31,285 bases of DNA from a virus. A program made the position numbers and the translations under genes. The stretch lies in the IMG/VR virus record IMGVR_UViG_3300036823_000083, positions 1-31,285 of that record. One strand, written 5' to 3'. Every line of letters starts with the position of its first letter. Position 1 is the stretch's first letter. The notes beneath the pieces are model-generated. The model saw only the letters and a list, made by a program, of their open reading frames with translations, had not been told where the DNA came from and made no database searches. Shown piece after piece: positions 1 to 6,712 of this stretch.

Positions 1-627
1 GAGGCCGGTGCCGACGCAACCGCAGTCGCCGCCCTGCGCACACGGGTAGGTTTCCGGCTTCTCCGGATCGAACTCGGCCGCGACGTCGGGCTGTGTCCAC
101 CCGAGATCGACCACGGTCACGTTCGCCGGATCGGCCTCGGCGAACGCGACGAGCGGAAGTGACCCGGTCTGTGTGACGTCGGTCCGGATCGTCAACGTCT
201 GCCCGTTCCCGAGCGGCGGCACGTCGGCGAGCGGCATCCACGGGCCGTCGTCGACCCGGGCCGGCGAGTCGTCGCCGACCGGCGTGGACGTGCCGTCAAC
301 GTATGCCGAGATCGTCGCCTCGGCCGCCGCCTCGACGCGACGACGCCGGAACTCGGCGCGGCCCTCGGGTGACCAGGGCGAGTGCCGGGAACCGAGGTTG
401 ATCGACGCCGTCCGGTTCCGGGCGGCCTCGGCAAACAACGGCCGATTGGGCGGGGCGAACGAGCCACCGATCGGCGCCGGGCCGGTCTCGCGCACCGGCA
501 GCGCGGGCTCGGGCAACTGCTCGGCCTCCGGATGGAACAGGGACCGGACGTAACCGTCATGCGGCTGAGATTCCATAAGCGCGTAGTACGCGGGCGTTTC
601 AGGATCGAACAGGGATGCTCTCGCCAT
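1..627 (-). CDS. Hypothetical protein, C terminus cut by window edge
   Basis: An uninterrupted minus-strand frame runs 209 codons from an ATG at 627 through the left edge. A GGAAGAG-type ribosome site lies about 6 bases upstream of the ATG. The protein begins MARASLFDPETPAYYALMES, has a proline-rich stretch, an acidic, hydrophilic middle, and a segment around residues 145-185 with alternating hydrophobic residues that suggests beta structure. The last visible residues are Cys-rich (CAQGGDCGCVG), so a metal-binding or disulfide element may continue outside. I do not recognise the family. It is the last visible gene of the minus-strand group that starts at 2398, and a hairpin separates it from the small peptide gene upstream. 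Confidence 0.7.
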   Translation of the reverse strand, partial: MARASLFDPETPAYYALMESQPHDGYVRSLFHPEAEQLPEPALPVRETGPAPIGGSFAPPNRPLFAEAARNRTASINLGSRHSPWSPEGRAEFRRRRVEAAAEATISAYVDGTSTPVGDDSPARVDDGPWMPLADVPPLGNGQTLTIRTDVTQTGSLPLVAFAEADPANVTVVDLGWTQPDVAAEFDPEKPETYPCAQGGDCGCVGTGL

Positions 628-668
628 CGTCTCTCTTCCTTCGCTCGGGTTGTGCATGATGTGGGTTG

Positions 669-700
669 CGGGCGGGGCGAGCGTCGGGGCGCCCCGCCCG
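669..700 (-). terminator. GC-rich hairpin, terminator-like
   Basis: Bases 669-679 and 690-700 form a perfect 11-bp stem (GGGCGGGGCG core) around a 10-base loop. It lies in the gap between the peptide gene ending at 709 and the gene starting at 627. There is no T run after it on either strand, so termination is inferred from position and stem strength only. Confidence 0.5.
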
Positions 701-708
701 TCCTCACC

Positions 709-816
709 TCACCAGCCGGCGCGGTGCGCCGGCGGCTTAGGCGGCGGGCACGGGCCCTCGACGCCGGACAGGATCAGACTTGCGGCGATCACAACCAGAG
801 CACGAATGATCCGCAT
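709..816 (-). CDS. Small membrane/exported peptide, 35 aa
   Basis: A short frame with a strong ribosome site (GGAGG, then 6 bases, then ATG) encodes 35 residues. It starts MRIIRALVVIAASLILSG, a positively charged start followed by one hydrophobic helix. It then reads GPCPPPKPP and ends in Trp. The Cys is not preceded by a proper lipobox, so a lipoprotein is not supported. The layout of one short hydrophobic helix, Cys, then a Pro/Lys motif is shared with the products of 1081-1284 and 7681-7845. It overlaps the 3' end of the YidD-like gene by 80 bases in a different frame. Function unknown. Confidence 0.6.
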   Translation of the reverse strand: MRIIRALVVIAASLILSGVEGPCPPPKPPAHRAGW

Positions 817-1093
817 GGAATTTCCTCCTCTCCTCCACATTGCACCGCAGCAAGCGTTCCGCGATCAGGACGACACCCTCACGGAACCCGTGCAACTCAA
901 CAACTTTCAGGGCGTACGTGGAACAGGTGGGCCGATACATGCACTGCCGGCTGTACCCGACCGACAAATGCGCCCGGTAGAACCGGATAGCCGCCAAGGC
1001 CGCCCACCGGGCGCCACCCCGGTGGGCGGCCATAACAGCAACGGCCACCGAGGCGCCGACCAGCAGCAACCTGCGGCCAGCTACCGCTGCCAT
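737..1093 (-). CDS. YidD-like membrane protein insertion efficiency factor
   Basis: The 118-residue product has an N-terminal hydrophobic segment (about 8-25), then the YidD (DUF37) core: AIRFYRAHLS, CMYRPTCSTYA, a KVVELHGF segment and a terminal RLLRC. The conserved Cys, the PTCS motif and the RC pair are all present. YidD proteins are small membrane-associated factors that help the YidC/Sec insertase place membrane proteins. The usual C-terminal glycine/DPVP end is replaced by a Cys/Arg-rich tail that overlaps the next gene. The ATG at 1093 overlaps the upstream gene by 13 bases; the ribosome site is weak, so the start is less certain than the core. Neighbours on both sides encode single-helix peptides, possible substrates (inference). 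Confidence 0.75.
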   Translation of the reverse strand: MAAVAGRRLLLVGASVAVAVMAAHRGGARWAALAAIRFYRAHLSVGYSRQCMYRPTCSTYALKVVELHGFREGVVLIAERLLRCNVEERRKFHADHSCSGCDRRKSDPVRRRGPVPAA

Positions 1094-1284
1094 TCCGGGC
1101 CCTGGCCCGGGGTCACGGGTTTCTTCGGGCAGGACTCCTCCCCGAGCAGGGCGAAGCCGATGATGGCCAGGCCCATCCAGAATCCGGGCGGTTTCGTGGG
1201 AGCCTTGGGCTGCGATCCGCCGCACGGTCGCCCGGACGGCTGCCGGTGCGGCATCGGGGCGGGGCCATCGGGATGTTCGGGCAT
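1081..1284 (-). CDS. Small single-helix membrane protein, 67 aa
   Basis: A strong GGAGGAAAA ribosome site precedes the ATG at 1284. The N-terminal 30 residues are polar and Pro/Gly-rich. They are followed by one hydrophobic helix (GFWMGLAIIGFALLG, about 34-48), then ESCPKKPVTP and a polar tail. The segment from GFW to CPKKP closely resembles the protein at 7681-7845, so the two look paralogous. The 124 bases upstream (1285-1408) hold no convincing gene. Function unknown; co-transcription with the YidD-like gene is likely because the two overlap by 13 bases. Confidence 0.65.
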   Translation of the reverse strand: MPEHPDGPAPMPHRQPSGRPCGGSQPKAPTKPPGFWMGLAIIGFALLGEESCPKKPVTPGQGPEWQR

Positions 1285-1408
1285 GAGGGGTTTTCCTCCG
1301 TTGGGTTGATGATCGGGGGGACTGGTTGGCGGCCCGCCGGGCGAGTCCGCAGCCCTGCATTCGTCGGGCGTGCAGGATCGTGGAGGCGTGCCCGTGCGGA
1401 CCGCCGGT

Positions 1409-1699
1409 TCAGGGGGAGGCGTTCACGAACGCCCGGATCCGGGCGTCGTCGGCCAGTTCCTCAGCGAACCTGCGGCACGCCTGGTTGAGGTCGACGACAC
1501 CAGCGATGGTGATCAGAAATGCTTCGTTCGCGGACAGCGATTTCGACTCCAGGAGCGCACCGCATCCGCGGGCCCGGCATACCCCGAGGACATGCCGCAT
1601 AGCCCCGATAGCGTCGAGGACGACGTCGCCCCGGCCTAGATGCCACACGGCCGCACAGTTGCGGCACCCGAGGATGAACACCATTGGCCGTTCAGCCAC
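1409..1699 (-). CDS. Cys-rich, putative zinc-binding small protein
   Basis: About 96 residues with a CRNC pair near the N terminus and CRARGC about 30 residues later, a spacing that fits a zinc-ribbon fold, followed by a helical C-terminal half (residues 50-96). I chose the GTG at 1699, which overlaps the upstream stop in an 8-base GTGGCTGA arrangement seen repeatedly here. An ATG at 1684, just ahead of the first Cys pair, and a GTG at 1711 are alternatives. No family assigned. Confidence 0.55.
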   Translation of the reverse strand: MAERPMVFILGCRNCAAVWHLGRGDVVLDAIGAMRHVLGVCRARGCGALLESKSLSANEAFLITIAGVVDLNQACRRFAEELADDARIRAFVNASP

Positions 1700-1868
1700 C
1701 CGCGCCACCACCGTACGAGTCGGCGATGAACCGGAACCACTGGTGCGAGTTGGGTTCGAACCACCAAAACCAGGCGCACGCCGGGCACCGGAACAGCTCC
1801 CCCGCCGGACGCGATCCGGGCAGGGCGCATAGGTGCCCAGCCGGCCGCGGGTACTCGAGGTCAGTCAC
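1692..1868 (-). CDS. Small zinc-ribbon-like protein, 58 aa
   Basis: A GTG at 1868 overlaps the upstream stop (GTGACTGA) and opens a 58-residue frame. It reads HLCALPGSRPAGELFRCPAC followed by a tryptophan-rich AWFWWFEP and a second Trp cluster, ending in a glycine run. His12/Cys14 and Cys28/Cys31 are plausible zinc ligands. Such tiny Cys-His proteins are common in actinophage non-structural regions and have no settled role. The chain of overlaps on both sides supports translation. Confidence 0.6.
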   Translation of the reverse strand: MTDLEYPRPAGHLCALPGSRPAGELFRCPACAWFWWFEPNSHQWFRFIADSYGGGAGG

Positions 1869-2157
1869 GGGAGCCCAGCCCGGGTTGGGCGAGGCCGATG
1901 CTGTCGCCGAAGTGGCCGACGAGGTCGACGAACGTGATGGGGACGGCGTGTTCGGCGGTCGCGTCGTGCTGAGTCAGATAGGTGAAAGTGCAACGGGTGA
2001 TGTGCCTGGCGGGGTCGTAGTCGGCGGTCGCGACGACCAAAAGCTCGTCGAAGAGGTTGGGGCCGACGATGCGACAGGCCAGGGCGGACAGGTCGCCGGG
2101 GTAGGTGCCGTGTACGGCGTCGAGAGGTGGGGTGGTGGTTGCCGGGATGACGGACAT
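1861..2157 (-). CDS. Hypothetical protein, 98 aa
   Basis: It starts at an ATG 4 bases after the stop of the HTH gene, with GAGG inside the end of that gene serving as ribosome site. The product MSVIPATTTPPLDAVHG... has no signal peptide, no Cys cluster and a mixed alpha/beta character. I recognise no family. It is probably co-transcribed with the HTH gene and the two Cys-rich genes downstream. Confidence 0.6.
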   Translation of the reverse strand: MSVIPATTTPPLDAVHGTYPGDLSALACRIVGPNLFDELLVVATADYDPARHITRCTFTYLTQHDATAEHAVPITFVDLVGHFGDSIGLAQPGLGSRD

Positions 2158-2161
2158 TGGC

Positions 2162-2398
2162 TTAGTCCTCGAGGGGTTCGATGGGTTCGGGTAGGAGATC
2201 CAATTTGGCCCGGTCGTACAGGGTTCGACCGCCGAATCGGGCGGCGGCGGGGCGGGCATGGCGTTGGATGCTGCGTTCTGAGCAGCGTAGGTAGATGGCT
2301 GCCTCGGCCAGGTCCAGCCAGCGGCCCGGATCACCGACTGGCGCCGGGTCGGGGCCAGCGCCGGCCGGGTCGGTCGGTGTGCTGCTGGTCTCGGTCAT
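2162..2398 (-). CDS. Excisionase/MerR-like helix-turn-helix protein
   Basis: The 78-residue product has a disordered Pro/Gly start (1-26), then WLDLAEAAIYLRCSERSIQR, a classic HTH_17/excisionase-type helix-turn-helix, followed by a wing-like RFGGRTLYDRAKLDLL. Members of this family bind DNA as excisionases or as small transcription regulators. It lies divergent from the plus operon that begins at 2521, with the operon's promoter between them, so it could control that operon or its own group. With no integrase in view, a role in excision cannot be tested. The ATG at 2398 has only a weak ribosome site. Confidence 0.7.
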   Translation of the reverse strand: MTETSSTPTDPAGAGPDPAPVGDPGRWLDLAEAAIYLRCSERSIQRHARPAAARFGGRTLYDRAKLDLLPEPIEPLED

Positions 2399-2449
2399 GA
2401 TGGTGACGGTAGTCCGGCGTGGCGGGCCCTGTCTACCCACGGTCGTCTG

Positions 2450-2478
2450 TTGACGCCTCCTGACCGTACCGCTAATGT
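2450..2478 (+). promoter_or_regulatory. Sigma-70-type promoter for the plus-strand operon
   Basis: TTGACG (2450-2455) and TAATGT (2473-2478) are separated by exactly 17 bases. This matches the primary-sigma consensus well in GC-rich surroundings. The predicted leader is about 36 bases and ends in a strong ribosome site (GGAGGAAATC) before the GTG at 2521. Confidence 0.65.
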
Positions 2479-2520
2479 AATTCCTGGTAGTCAGCATCCC
2501 GGACACCTTCGGAGGAAATC

Positions 2521-3519
2521 GTGACCAGCACCGATCGGACACCCGCTAGCCGCACCATGCGGATCGTCGCCGCCGCGCTTCGCAAGATGAGCACCCATTT
2601 CGCCGACGACGATGAGGTCCTCGTCAGCGCCGACCTGGACGGCAACGTCCGCTTCCAGTTGTTCTGCGGCACCGAGGCGGCGGGTCGCCGCATCGCCGCC
2701 GCGCTGGGCCTCGAGGGTCAGACGATGTCGGCGACGGCCAAAGACATCCACTACACGTGGTCAGGGCACGCGTCGGGGGTGACGCTTGTCCTGCTGGTCC
2801 CCACCGAGGTGTGGGCCGCCGACCACATCGACGATTTCGCGAACCTGCCCGAGCAGGGCCCGTTCTATTCGAGCAAGCCGGACCCGACGACGGGTGAGAT
2901 CCAGACGGCGGCCCTCCTCAATCGCTACCTGGATGCGGTCGAGGTCACGGCTGACCGGTCCGGTCACGTCGCCGATCTTCTCCGAGGGATCGACGAGGAC
3001 GGCACCTACGTGGACGCGATCATGCGGTCCATCGAACGCGCCGAGGGCGATGCGGTCACGTGCGCGAACTCGAAAGGTGGCACTCAGATCTACGCCTGCT
3101 CCGGTGAGGTTGCCAGCCACGTCAGGGCTGATGGCGGCCAGCGCGTCGCCTTGTGCGCGGCCCACGCCGAGGCCGCGCGCACGGTCCGTCTGATCCTCGA
3201 CCGCGCCAGCGTCCGCCGCCCGCTCGAGGAGCCGACCGAACGCGCGGAGACTACGGCCGCCGCCTACCTGGCGAACCGGTTCGTCGACGTCTACACCGTC
3301 GCGGCCGGGAAGCGGTCGGAGGCTGCTACCTCGCTGATGGGGTCCCTGCGGGCCTACGCCGTCCACGATGACGACTGGCAGGTCAAGTCCGACCTCGTCA
3401 TTAGTCAGTTCGAGACGGCGGCCGAATGCATCGACGCGGTCGCCAAGATCTCGGCGAACATCTCGGCGGCCGCGTGTTTGAACGCCGCCGCCTACGAGGC
3501 CGCCCTCTCCGCCGAATAG
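2521..3519 (+). CDS. Hypothetical cytoplasmic protein, first gene of plus operon
   Basis: A GTG with GGAGG placed 5 bases upstream opens a 332-residue acidic protein. It has no signal peptide or transmembrane helix. The C-terminal third is Ala-rich and helical. Cys residues at about 181, 194 and 212 lie around a CSGEVASHV...ALCAAHAEAA segment, which may form a small zinc site. I do not recognise a domain. As first gene after the promoter it is probably the most transcribed of the operon, because a 13-bp hairpin follows it. Confidence 0.75.
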   Translation: MTSTDRTPASRTMRIVAAALRKMSTHFADDDEVLVSADLDGNVRFQLFCGTEAAGRRIAAALGLEGQTMSATAKDIHYTWSGHASGVTLVLLVPTEVWAADHIDDFANLPEQGPFYSSKPDPTTGEIQTAALLNRYLDAVEVTADRSGHVADLLRGIDEDGTYVDAIMRSIERAEGDAVTCANSKGGTQIYACSGEVASHVRADGGQRVALCAAHAEAARTVRLILDRASVRRPLEEPTERAETTAAAYLANRFVDVYTVAAGKRSEAATSLMGSLRAYAVHDDDWQVKSDLVISQFETAAECIDAVAKISANISAAACLNAAAYEAALSAE

Positions 3520-3531
3520 GCGCCCCCGAAC

Positions 3532-3578
3532 CCGGTCCGGTGCCCGCCGACGCTTACCTCAAGCAGGCACCGGACCGG
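3532..3578 (+). terminator. Perfect 13-bp inverted repeat, possible attenuator
   Basis: Bases 3532-3544 and 3566-3578 (CCGGTCCGGTGCC and its complement) form a 13-bp stem with a 21-base loop. It lies just after the first gene of the operon and before the membrane-protein genes. There is no T run. Partial termination, or an mRNA-stabilising stem, would set the ratio of first to later genes (inference). Confidence 0.5.
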
Positions 3579-3619
3579 CCTATACCAGCCGCCACCGACA
3601 GCCACCCCGGGGAGCACCC

Positions 3620-4003
3620 ATGCCCAGGTTCTATGACCAGGACGCCGACGCGACCGCCCCACGCCCGACCTGGCAAACACTCGGCCATGACCGGCAGCAC
3701 GCCGAAACCGAGATCCTGCCCGCCTACCAGGCCAGTGGGCCCAACCACCGGCCGCGGCTTGCGCAGCCTTCGCCGTTCCCTGCCGGCCACGGCCAGCACG
3801 CCAACCCCGTGATCGCCCGCAACCCAGGCCTGCAACGCGTCGCGTTCTGGTCAGTGTTCTGGCCCGTCCTGGCCGCGATCCTCGCTGCCATCATCATCAC
3901 CGTCACCGTCGGCGCCCTGCTGACCGGGCTGATCCTGCACAACCTCTTCACCAATAACGACCCGGCCAACGCCCTCGGCCACTCGATCACCAACCTCGTG
4001 TAG
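3620..4003 (+). CDS. Membrane protein with one C-terminal helix
   Basis: 127 residues starting at an ATG with a GGGGAG ribosome site. The first 75 residues are polar, rich in Pro, His and Gln. They precede a long hydrophobic segment (about 75-110, WSVFWPVLAAILAAIIITVT...) and a short polar tail. It is predicted to be a single-pass inner-membrane protein with a cytoplasmic N-terminal region. A small 8-bp hairpin (3998-4016) spans its stop codon. No family recognised; its place next to the Ltp-repeat and GDPD-like genes suggests an envelope role. Confidence 0.65.
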   Translation: MPRFYDQDADATAPRPTWQTLGHDRQHAETEILPAYQASGPNHRPRLAQPSPFPAGHGQHANPVIARNPGLQRVAFWSVFWPVLAAILAAIIITVTVGALLTGLILHNLFTNNDPANALGHSITNLV

Positions 4004-4041
4004 CGATCCGCTACACGCACGCCCCCCCAGAAAGGCACCCG

Positions 4042-4683
4042 ATGAGCACCGACGACCGCGACGACCCCACCGATCCGCTGTACCGCCAGCACTGGCCCAT
4101 GGTCCCCGACCGCGACCCCAACCGGGAGTACGGCGACCACACCCCGCGTCGGCGCCTGCCGATCCCTGACCCCAGCGTTCTGACGGCGGGGCGCCGCATC
4201 AACCGCCGCCACCCGCTACGGGCCATGATCGGCGTGGCCATGCTTCTCTTCGTCGTCATCTGCATTGTCACCGCCCTCGGCGGCCAGCACGCCGACAACA
4301 ACGCCGGGCAGGCCGGGGCGGTCGCATCGACCGCGACGGCCGCCGCCAAGCACGCCACCTCGACCGCAACGAAAGCCACGGCCGGCCAACGGCAAGCGAT
4401 CCGGGCCAGCCGTGAATATCTGACCTCCATGGGGTTCTCGCGGGCTGGTCTGATCACGCAGCTGTCCTCGAGCGCTGGGTCCGGGTTCAGCCACGCCGAT
4501 GCCGTTTACGCCGTCGACCACATCAAGGTCAACTGGGATGCTCAGGCCGTCCGGTCCGCCCGCGAGTACCTGGCCGCACAGAGTTTCTCCCGCACCGGCC
4601 TGATCGCGCAGCTGCATTCGACGGCGGGGTCCGGGTACACGCTGGCCCAGGCCACCTACGCGGTTAAGACGGTCGGGCTATGA
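4042..4683 (+). CDS. Membrane-anchored protein with two Ltp repeats (putative superinfection exclusion)
   Basis: 213 residues: polar N terminus (1-58), one transmembrane helix (about 61-80), an Ala/Thr-rich linker (82-115), then two tandem repeats (119-165 and 168-213). Each repeat has the pattern A.R.AREYL....FSR.GLI.QL.S..GSG.....A.YAV. This is the Lipoprotein_Ltp (PF07553) repeat. The phage TP-J34 Ltp protein is known to block DNA injection by other phages at the cell surface. Here the anchor is a helix instead of a lipobox. The gene overlaps the GDPD-like gene by 4 bases (ATGA). I infer a superinfection-exclusion role; other surface-exposed roles of the repeat are possible. Confidence 0.8.
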   Translation: MSTDDRDDPTDPLYRQHWPMVPDRDPNREYGDHTPRRRLPIPDPSVLTAGRRINRRHPLRAMIGVAMLLFVVICIVTALGGQHADNNAGQAGAVASTATAAAKHATSTATKATAGQRQAIRASREYLTSMGFSRAGLITQLSSSAGSGFSHADAVYAVDHIKVNWDAQAVRSAREYLAAQSFSRTGLIAQLHSTAGSGYTLAQATYAVKTVGL

Positions 4684-5522
4684 GCGCCCACCGTGCCCCC
4701 GGGCATGCACGGAAGGGCCCGCGCCGGTGGGACGCTCCCTCTGCGGCGCTGCCAGTCGTCCCCCGCTGGCAGGCCATTATCTTCGCCGGCGCCCTGGTCG
4801 TCGCGGTGGTGGTCGGGGTGAACGCGGCCACGTCGGCGCACGCCGACACCCCCGTGACGTGTATTGCCCACAGGGGCGGCCCGACTGGGTCTCAGGCCGA
4901 GGAAACCATGCCCGTGTACACGTCGGCTGCGGCCGACGGGCTGACCGTCCTGGACGGTGATGTGCGGTGGTCGTCGACCGGGTACCCGTACATGCTGCAC
5001 AACGCCGACATGGGCCTGTTCGGGCACGCCTCGGTTGACCTGGCCGACATCTCCGGGACGACGGCCAGCAGCTACCGGGCGACCGACGGCTCGCAGATCG
5101 CGTCGCTGTACCAGGTGTCGCAGCTACTCCAGCTGAACCCGGGCGTGGGCCTCGAGGTCGAACTGAAAACCACGCTCACCGAGGCGCAATGGGCGATGCT
5201 CGCCACCCGGCTGGACCCGATCAGGGGCATGACCACCGTGACCAGTTTCAGCCTGGCCACGGTCCGGGCCGCACAGGACCACGGATATCGGACGGCCTAC
5301 CTGGTATCAGCACCGACCTCGAGCACGGCCGCGCCGGTCGTCGACCAGGACTATCCGACGATCACTCGGGCCGAGGTGTTGAAGCTGGCCGCAGTGGGCG
5401 TGAACGTCGAGGCGTGGACCCCGAACACGGTGTCCGAGTGGAACGCCCTCGCCGACCTCGGTGTGACCGCGATCAACACGGATGATCCGCGGGCCTGCGT
5501 CACATGGGCGGCCGGCCGATGA
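4680..5522 (+). CDS. Membrane-anchored glycerophosphodiester phosphodiesterase-like protein
   Basis: 280 residues with a cytoplasmic start, one hydrophobic anchor or signal (about 31-50) and an extracytoplasmic GDPD-type TIM barrel. Visible motifs are HRGG (64-67), EET (74-76), DGDVRW (92-97), a His-Asn pair (107-108), LEVELK (158-163) and a C-terminal VEAWTPNTVSEWNALADLGV. The family hydrolyses glycerophosphodiesters and, when secreted, can act on teichoic acids or lipids. The usual Glu-x-Asp metal pair is Asp-x-Asp here and the usual His-Asp is His-Asn, so activity needs testing. It is translationally coupled to the Ltp-repeat gene. Changing the host surface polymer could remove a phage receptor (inference). 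Confidence 0.75.
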   Translation: MSAHRAPGHARKGPRRWDAPSAALPVVPRWQAIIFAGALVVAVVVGVNAATSAHADTPVTCIAHRGGPTGSQAEETMPVYTSAAADGLTVLDGDVRWSSTGYPYMLHNADMGLFGHASVDLADISGTTASSYRATDGSQIASLYQVSQLLQLNPGVGLEVELKTTLTEAQWAMLATRLDPIRGMTTVTSFSLATVRAAQDHGYRTAYLVSAPTSSTAAPVVDQDYPTITRAEVLKLAAVGVNVEAWTPNTVSEWNALADLGVTAINTDDPRACVTWAAGR

Positions 5523-5743
5523 GCGAGATCACGATCCCCGGCGTCCCGGAGACGATCACCAGGGCGACCTACGTCGACACGATCGAATCTCTCGGCCTCG
5601 ACCCGAAATGGGTGACTACCTTGCAGTTCCACGCGGATTACATCACGGCAACCGTGATCGCCCAGGACGAGAACGGCAGGCCGTACGACGACGGCCAGGG
5701 CAGCTTGGCCGAGCACCAGATCATGATTCGAGTCGTCGAATGA
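5519..5743 (+). CDS. Hypothetical protein, 74 aa
   Basis: The ATG at 5519 overlaps the GDPD-like gene's stop (ATGA). The product MSEITIPGVPETITRATYVD... is an acidic small alpha/beta protein with a conserved-looking LGLDPKWVTTLQFHADYITATVI core. It resembles small uncharacterised actinophage proteins in size and tone, but I assign no function. It is the first of a run of soluble small proteins that follows the membrane genes. Confidence 0.65.
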   Translation: MSEITIPGVPETITRATYVDTIESLGLDPKWVTTLQFHADYITATVIAQDENGRPYDDGQGSLAEHQIMIRVVE

Positions 5744-5775
5744 GCCCGATGGCGAGCGAGCCGAAGGAGTGGACG

Positions 5776-6075
5776 ATGAGCGAGCAGGACGACACCAGCC
5801 GCGACTTCGGGGCCTGGCAGATCAACCGTGGCAGCCACGAGGGGTACTCGGCCGCCCGCTGGACCGTGTACCGCGCCGCGGTGGTTGCCGAGGTAACTCG
5901 GGTCACGGGGCGCCTGATGGCGGCCCAGGCCGAGCAGCTTGAGGCATGCCCGGAATGCCGGGCCGGGAAGCACGACAACTGCACCGGCTACACGTGGAAC
6001 TGGTCTGCGTACCGGCCCGCCCCGTGCCCCTGCGAGACCGCCAGACACGGGAAAGCAGGCGACACCAATGGCTGA
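5776..6075 (+). CDS. Small Cys-rich protein, putative zinc-binding
   Basis: The ATG at 5776 has a good ribosome site (AAGGAG then 6 bases). An in-frame ATG at 5740 overlaps the previous stop (ATGA) and would add 12 residues. The 99-residue product has a helical middle and a C-terminal Cys cluster, CPECRAGKHDNC followed about 20 residues later by CPCE, enough ligands for one zinc site. Function unknown. Confidence 0.65.
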   Translation: MSEQDDTSRDFGAWQINRGSHEGYSAARWTVYRAAVVAEVTRVTGRLMAAQAEQLEACPECRAGKHDNCTGYTWNWSAYRPAPCPCETARHGKAGDTNG

Positions 6076-6712
6076 TCTACTCGGAACCGCCAGCACGGAC
6101 ACCGGCCTCGGCCGGATGTCGGCCGCCCGCATCACCGCGGCCATGCATCTCTCCATCCGGATGCGGCTGTACTGCCACCGTTGCAACGCCGTCCACGAAT
6201 TCCCGCTGGCCGCCGTCGAGCGGATCGTCTATACGCTCGCCGCCGACGGGGCCGACGGGTGGGCCGAGCCGGAGGCCGTGAGCTCGGAAGAGCCGGCGTG
6301 CCTGCGTGAGGCCCTGGTGTGGTCGCTCGAGGAAGGTCTCTACCTCGAGCACGCCGACCAGGGCGCGGGGCAGAGGGCCGCTGGTGAGGTCACCACGCCG
6401 CGGATGCCCCTCGACCAGGGCGACCTCCATAAGTCGACCAGCGGCGACGAGGCGGCCTGGTGTCTCTGCGCGATCGGCGTCGACCACGCCGAGGGCCGGC
6501 CGTCCGAGGTCGCGGGTGCGCCGCTAGCGGTTCCCGCAGGCAAGCCGGTCGCGGCCCTGTTCGGGGAACGGGTCGCGGACTGCGTGAACTGCGGGCGGCC
6601 GATCGTGCTCACGATCGCGCTTGAGGCCAGGCCGAGCCGATCGGACGACTATCAATGGCGTCACGCCGCCACCGACGCGCTGGCCTGCGTTGAGGGGACG
6701 GTGAGGGCGTGA
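6068..6712 (+). CDS. Double zinc-ribbon protein
   Basis: 214 residues. The ATG overlaps the previous stop by 8 bases (ATGGCTGA). An N-terminal CHRC motif (about 37-40) sits in a helix-rich region. A C-terminal zinc-ribbon module reads CVNCGRPI, then QWRH, then a Cys about 10 residues on. The same C-terminal module occurs in the next gene product, so the pair probably arose by duplication. Such modules may bind nucleic acid or protein; no role is assigned. Confidence 0.65.
   Translation: MADLLGTASTDTGLGRMSAARITAAMHLSIRMRLYCHRCNAVHEFPLAAVERIVYTLAADGADGWAEPEAVSSEEPACLREALVWSLEEGLYLEHADQGAGQRAAGEVTTPRMPLDQGDLHKSTSGDEAAWCLCAIGVDHAEGRPSEVAGAPLAVPAGKPVAALFGERVADCVNCGRPIVLTIALEARPSRSDDYQWRHAATDALACVEGTVRA

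Noticed and set aside
1285-1408. An extra small gene between the Cys-rich gene and the 67-aa membrane protein
   Set aside because: Only frames with Arg/Pro-rich shadow sequence are open, and none has a ribosome site except that of the downstream gene.
2162-2398. Naming the HTH gene xis
   Set aside because: The fold fits excisionases, but no integrase or attachment site is in the window and the same fold serves transcription regulators.
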